Shown: positions 58,957-64,000 of the stretch, piece by piece
How the letters are laid out: each line of letters begins with the position of its first letter
How positions within the stretch are numbered: position 1 is the stretch's first letter
NCBI GenBank assembly: GCA_019454045.1
Contig: SKCR01023790.1
Span: forward strand, 124,001 to 188,000
Origin: Zanthoxylum bungeanum
Lineage: Eukaryota > Streptophyta > Magnoliopsida > Sapindales > Rutaceae
DNA length: 64,000 bases
Direction of reading: 5' to 3'
Position numbers and translations under genes: made by a program
The notes under the pieces: model-generated
The model's database searches: none
Seen by the model: only the letters and a program-made list of their open reading frames with translations
What the model was told of the DNA's origin: nothing

Positions 58957-61190
58957 GGCCTATAGCCAGTCACTCGAGTGTTTGACACCCAAACTATGTA
59001 CTGTTGGCTCAAACTGCTTAGAAAAGGCTTTCGTCAGCGGATTTACATGATTATCATCTGATGAGATTTATTCGATCATCACATCGCCACGATGTATGAT
59101 CTGAACGAATCAGATGAATAGTCGAAGTATGTATCTGGATCGTTGATGAGACCATTAATTCGTTAGCCTGCGCTGCAGCCTAGCTCAGCTGCTAACCGAA
59201 TTATATCTAATCTAATTAGATTTGTTGTCGACCCAGAAGGCTTCTATTGCTGCCTCAGCTGCTGTAATAACCCACATTTGTTGTTTATTCGGTAACAATA
59301 TTTTGCTTGGAAGATTTCCAGCTCACTGTTCCGTTATTCAAACTGTATAGTACCATTTACGACTTATAGTCGTTTTATCGGTTTAGGAAACTTGCAGTAG
59401 TGATCCCAGTCACTTCAAGTTCTCCTTCTCCATAGTCTAAGAATGTATCCTTAGTTCTCTAAGAAACTAAAGGATGTTCTTAACATCAATCCAGTGACTA
59501 TCACTTGGATTGGCCTGTTTGTGAATCCATATGCTCAAAGCGTATGAGACACCAGGTCGCGTATATTTTTCAATGTACGAGTTATCAGAGAGTTTTTCAT
59601 GAAAGCTAAGCTGTCGCCGATAGTTTTTATGGGAATATCATTTCCAAGAAATGACATATTATTATTATTTATAAGACAACCACTGTCAGTGCGCTCCCAC
59701 TAACCTCCTTATATACACAAGAATCTTTTACGTTTTGAATTAAATCATAAGCTATTATGATTACATCAAAACGATAATTCCTAGAACCTATGCTTGCTTC
59801 AATCCAAACATGGATCGAATAACCTGCAAACCTTGTTTGCTTGTTATGGTACGACAAAACCGACAGGATGTTGTAAACATCCTCCAACAGGTTTCCTTTT
59901 CAGGAAAGCGATTTTCCCGTTAAGCTGACATATTTCATAAATGAAACATGCAGCGTTATCAAGCATTATCCAAATGGATTACCCACAATTGGCACTTATC
60001 CAATTTGGGTTTTAGTTTGGTATCATCCAAACATATGCCTAGCATACCCAAATTATCAGGAATGAGAAACCTGGTTTCTTTCTTGTTCATATCTAATATG
60101 AAATCTATCAAACGGATTCTATGGAACCATATTCTAAATAAGTTATGCACTGTTTCTGCTTATCCGTTGAAGGAAATGGTAGCTCAGAGCGACTCACGAT
60201 TAACCTTATCATGTCCAACAAAATTCGATTTATCCAGTTCGGACACACCGTCAAACTGACGTGTTCCGGGAGGAGTCCTCATTTGAAAGAATACTATACT
60301 CTTTCAAGTATATAAGAAACCTATTGCTTAATTATTTTCCATTACGGTCTCACCGTGACGGTTTAATACTTTAGCCGATCTATTTGTCTATTTCGTGTCG
60401 AAACTATAAAAGTTTCTGATTTGTGTTCTTTTCAAAAGAAACACATAACCATAACGCGATGCCATATCCGTAAAGGTCAAGAAATATTCATATCCACCTC
60501 TAGCCTAGCTAGAAATGGGCCCACTTGCTTCACTATGAACTATGGCTAACAGATAGGTGGCTTTTACACTTTTACCGAGTAAATGTGTTTTAGGCACTTT
60601 TCCCAATAAACTATATTCGTAGACTTTATTTGATTGGAATCAAATCAGTCATAGTACCCACTCTTCAAAAGTGTGGATATACGAGTCTTGTTTAATTGTG
60701 TCCCAGACAACAATGCCACAAATTAGTTTCTTCTGATCAAATCAGTTTGAGCTATTTGTTTGTCATGTTATATATATGAGATTTATTTATATTCAAAATA
60801 TAAATTTTGTTATTCACATATAGTGTGTTTATCTCAATATCATCTTTATATAATAAAACACTTTAGTGTTCTAGAATATAAAGGTTCACCCGCAGCGAGT
60901 TAAACACTGATATATAGATAATGTATCTAGTCAGACTAGTTACATTATAACAGTTTCCTAATTTAAGTACACACCCGAAGGTTGTTCCTAAGCTTAGGTA
61001 TCTACAGTTGAAACAGCGACAGTCGTCCTATTTCTAATTCGCAGATAAATCTCAATTGAAGTCAGTATCCTGTTCAAAACAGATTCTGAACATCAATACA
61101 TATATTTTATGTTCCACACTAAGTATTTAAAATCCAATTTAATACTAGTAGTGAACATAATTTTGACAAACATATTTGAAGTCAGAGCCT
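58957..61190 (-). pseudogene. Element I pol remnant with internal deletion
   Basis: Minus-strand copia pol collinear with A. RNase H and reverse transcriptase lie at about 58960-59980; the RT stretch at 59887-59669 keeps VYKEVSGSAL but its YVDD box is destroyed. At about 59985 sequence equal to about 4895 of A joins sequence equal to about 5490, so some 600 bases of the RT start and integrase end are gone. Integrase and protease remnants run from there to about 61190. Many stops. Confidence 0.7.
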
Positions 61191-61830
61191 TGCTCGTCTT
61201 CAATTCCTTCATGTCTTCTTTGTCCAAACGGCAGTCACACTTCCGCGATCCCGTTTGTCACATTTAAGCAGACATTTTGGGATATGTCTTATATCTTCCT
61301 AGAAGACTATAATGATTTTGCCTTTGCCCTTTTCAACACTCCAGAAGCTTTTGGCCAAGCCTTGGCCTTCCAGAATATCGAAGTAAGGTGCGCCTTGCGC
61401 TACTTGCCTAATTGCAAACTTTGACTTTATCTCCTTGAGAATAGTCATTAATTCTCCAAGAGTTATTATTGCAATTTTAGTACTTCTAAAATCTTAGCAT
61501 AGATTTATGAAGATCCTTCAATTTCATCATCATACTTTAAGGATCTAATCCTTAGTTCTGATTCAGAAATTAAGGAGTCTACTGCGACAAGCTTAATGGA
61601 TTAAGCACTAAAGTCATCATTACATAAATCTTCCAAAGATTATGCTATACTATTTGCTTAATTCCGGGCTTAGGCATAATATGTTATTTTATCAAATAAA
61701 GTAACTTATTATTTTCCAGGACCATCCTGAAACTTTATTCCCAATTTGAAAATTAAACTATTTAAATACATTTTCCCTAGGATTATGTATTAAACGTTAA
61801 TCTTTCAATTTTATCTTGATTTTAATAGTC
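61190..61830 (-). pseudogene. Element I gag remnant
   Basis: Collinear with A gag. The zinc-knuckle area is at about 61275-61230 and is damaged by point changes and a one-base loss. It ends near the palindromic start of the leader. The + strand open frame at 61176-61424 is the shadow of this gag. Confidence 0.6.
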
Positions 61831-63937
61831 CAACTATTAATTAAAACAACATTTAAATATTAGTCCAACTAACATTTAATATATTTGATGAATGATATTT
61901 AATTGAGCTCGTATGGCAAGTAATTAAACGAATATTGCAAATTCAATTCTTGCCTCCCACTATTTTTCGGCGAGCCTCTAACCCTCTGTCGAGTACTCGG
62001 GAAACCGTGTTTCCTAGTGGGCTGGGATCCCGTTAAATATCACACAATCTTGACTTTGGCCAACAAATTGTATGATAATTAATTAAGTAGATGTCTAAGA
62101 TCAATTGGATCCAATCCAATTCCTAGATCCAGTAGGGGGACATCCAAGTTCGAAACTTATATCTTATATATGCCAATACATCCAATGTATTACCTAACCT
62201 TCTTCCTCTGAATTAACTAAGCCTTGGCTTTGGCACAACAAACTTAGTGATCCTAGTTAAGCGCGACCCATTGACCATGGAAAGCTTCGTAATCAATGTC
62301 GATGGACAAGAAGTGGTATTGACTTTGGCCAACAAACCACAACTTGGACAAGACACCAATATGGAACAAAGCTCTCGAGATTCAAACACATCCTCGACGG
62401 ACAAAGGCCTTGACTTTGGCCAACAAGCCAATGCCAGTCTCGGATCTTGAGTGAGAATCACTCAATGGAAGGAAAAACGCTTAATATTGTTTGAGGGTTT
62501 TTCGCGTGCAAATTGGCAACCAATTTATTATCGTTGTTAAGGTCTCATCATCATACACCCTTAAACATGCATTCTAAACACATAATAAAGCGCGTATAAT
62601 AAAATAATAATGATATACGGATGGATACTTTGCACATTGATCCTAGATCAAATCTCTCTCTTTCTCTCTCCCGCTAGCACATGTATTACTTCTACCCGTT
62701 ACACTACACTTCTAAAGAAACCTCATTTACATTGAGGGGAATAGGTGAAAAGAGAATACAAAGAATAAGGAGGTAATAAGGCTGGACACGCAAGTCCAAT
62801 TAATAAATCAAATTTATTACAACAATTTCTAAAATTATCCCACCCATCTAATATCCATCCGATATACATTATTCATGCATCGCAACCATGTATTCACACA
62901 AGCATGTTATCTATCAATCTAATCAAATTAATTAATCTGATAATTAGTGACCATCCAATGTTCAAACAATGATTTGATTTTGCGCGAGTCAAACTCGTTT
63001 TGCGAATAAGTACTCAAAGTACGAATTCTCGAATAAATTAAACTACATAATTAAATCCAATTCAATTTGTATTTAATACTAATTCGCTAATTAATTCCAA
63101 ATTAAATACTACACTTTATTAACGAACTTTTACGACTTAAATTCCAAATTTAATCGTTACGAGTCTCAAAGCCCGATTAACGTCCAACGTCATTTTAATT
63201 AAAGTCCAATGGGCTTTTAATTAATTTCTTAAGGCGTGGACTTTTGGTCAACTCGGGTCAAACCGAATAACCAAAATCCAATCCGGGAATTATCCCATAA
63301 GCCCATAAATCAATTTAGGCCCATTAGGCCCAATTAAACTTTAAAGGCCCATTAAGTCGCATTTGGGCTTTATGGAAGCGGTTTTGGGCCCAATGGGATC
63401 CAACCAATTTTGCCTAAACCCAACTTGGTACAACCAAGCCCAATAAGCCTATTAACAACTTTAAAAGCCAATTTCCAAAATTAGGCCCAAAATAATTAAA
63501 TCACAAAAAACCCAATTTCATAAAGTGTATTACACAATTAATTACCCAAATCAATATTTCCAAAACATTAATTTATACAATTAATCATGCTTAATTACAA
63601 CAAAACATGTCCAACATATTTTTATCAAAAATCAAACCCAAACATGCTATACAAATCTCGGCTTTGGAAGGTAATTTTATGTCCGATTCGGTTTCAATCA
63701 TTTCAAGTCATCCAATGATCAACGAAACAAAAATTACCAAGAATTTAGGGCACTCATGTATTCGGCCAACACAAGAAATTTGGGGAAATTTGTTCCAAAC
63801 ACAATTTCATCAAATTGATCCAATCAACACTTAATTAAAACACATTTAAGCATACTAATTCATCCAATTTCATTAAATCATGCTCAAATTCATTTTACCC
63901 AAATTTTAAGCCCTAAATCAATTTCATGCTCAACCTT
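61831..63937 (-). other. Leader of element I
   Basis: About 2.1 kb, collinear with A and E leaders. The 20-base motif lies at about 62048, 62317 and 62408. The antisense frame at 62247-62450 is nearly identical to that of E. CCA palindromes occur near 63054, 63096 and 63140. Confidence 0.65.
62247..62450 (+). other. Antisense open frame in the I leader
   Basis: 67 codons, same frame and stop as 52968-53171, differing at a handful of positions. No ATG at the shared start; the first ATG is internal (near 62276). Confidence 0.25.
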
Positions 63938-63949
63938 GCTCTGATACCA
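63938..63949 (-). other. Primer-binding site of element I
   Basis: TGGTATCAGAGC on the minus strand, one base before the 5' LTR at 63951. Confidence 0.9.
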
Positions 63950-63950
63950 T

Positions 63951-64000
63951 TGTTGGTGTTTGCTAAGGTCCCAAGATCATAAACAAGCATGAAATAAGTG
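63951..64000 (-). repeat. Start of the 5' LTR of element I (cut by the window edge)
   Basis: TGTTGGTGTTTGCTAAGG and the following bases match 57430-57479. The rest lies beyond the window. Confidence 0.85.

Larger units (their letters stand above)
57430..64000 (-). mobile_element. Copia retrotransposon I, running off the right edge
   Basis: Minus-strand element of the A/D/E family, inserted in LTR H. It has a 3' LTR at 57430-58945, a polypurine tract, a shortened pol, gag, leader, an intact primer site and the first 50 bases of the 5' LTR at 63951. The two LTR starts (57430 and 63951) agree at 46 or so of the 50 visible bases. The target duplication cannot be tested because the right end is outside. 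Confidence 0.85.

Overview
This window looks like a retrotransposon-dense, AT-rich stretch of a flowering-plant nuclear genome, probably a eudicot. The evidence is a spliced plant gene for a GPI-anchored lipid transfer protein, Ty1/copia and Ty3/gypsy LTR elements with plant-type primer sites matching initiator tRNA-Met, and AACCGG-rich short dispersed repeats. I saw no bacterial operon, tRNA, rRNA or CRISPR. I cannot name the species.

Layout, left to right. (1) 1-22514 is a nested copia cluster. An old + strand copia (called B here) is cut in two by a complete 9.9 kb minus-strand copia (A, 1812-11748), which is flanked by a 5-bp target duplication. B continues to its polypurine tract and a 2.7 kb LTR at 13525-16235. 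That LTR is followed by its own primer site and leader. Then comes an inverted-LTR structure (C, 16763-20922), and then a second, truncated B LTR (20923-22514). (2) 22515-24240 holds an LTR-like segment of another copia and unassigned repeat DNA. (3) 24240-28575 is the only gene island. The three-exon LTPG-type gene lies on the minus strand (27623 down to 24880), with AACCGG-rich short elements in its intron 2 and upstream. (4) 28577-34878 is a + strand copia (D) with no 5' LTR. (5) 34879-42543 is gypsy territory: a possible chromovirus LTR piece, then a 3.1 kb LTR, a polypurine tract, a minisatellite-rich 3' region and the pol terminus of a minus-strand Tat/Ogre-like element (J). (6) 42544-64000 is a second nest of minus-strand copia elements of the same family as A and D: E, with solo LTR F inside its LTR and LTR G inside its pol; an LTR fragment H; and I, which runs off the right edge.

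Elements A, D, E, F, G, H and I form one copia family. Its LTRs are about 1.8-2.1 kb, begin TGTTGGACAGTTATGACC in the sense direction, and have a leader of about 2.3 kb between primer site and gag. Every coding region is broken by stops, frameshifts or deletions, so none is autonomous. The lipid transfer protein gene is the only intact cellular gene I can support.

The most unusual signal is structural. LTRs and leaders of this family contain runs of short perfect palindromes with a constant three-base centre (CCA/CTA on one strand, TGG/TAG on the other). They also carry a hairpin near the presumed start of transcription whose stem differs between copies but stays paired.
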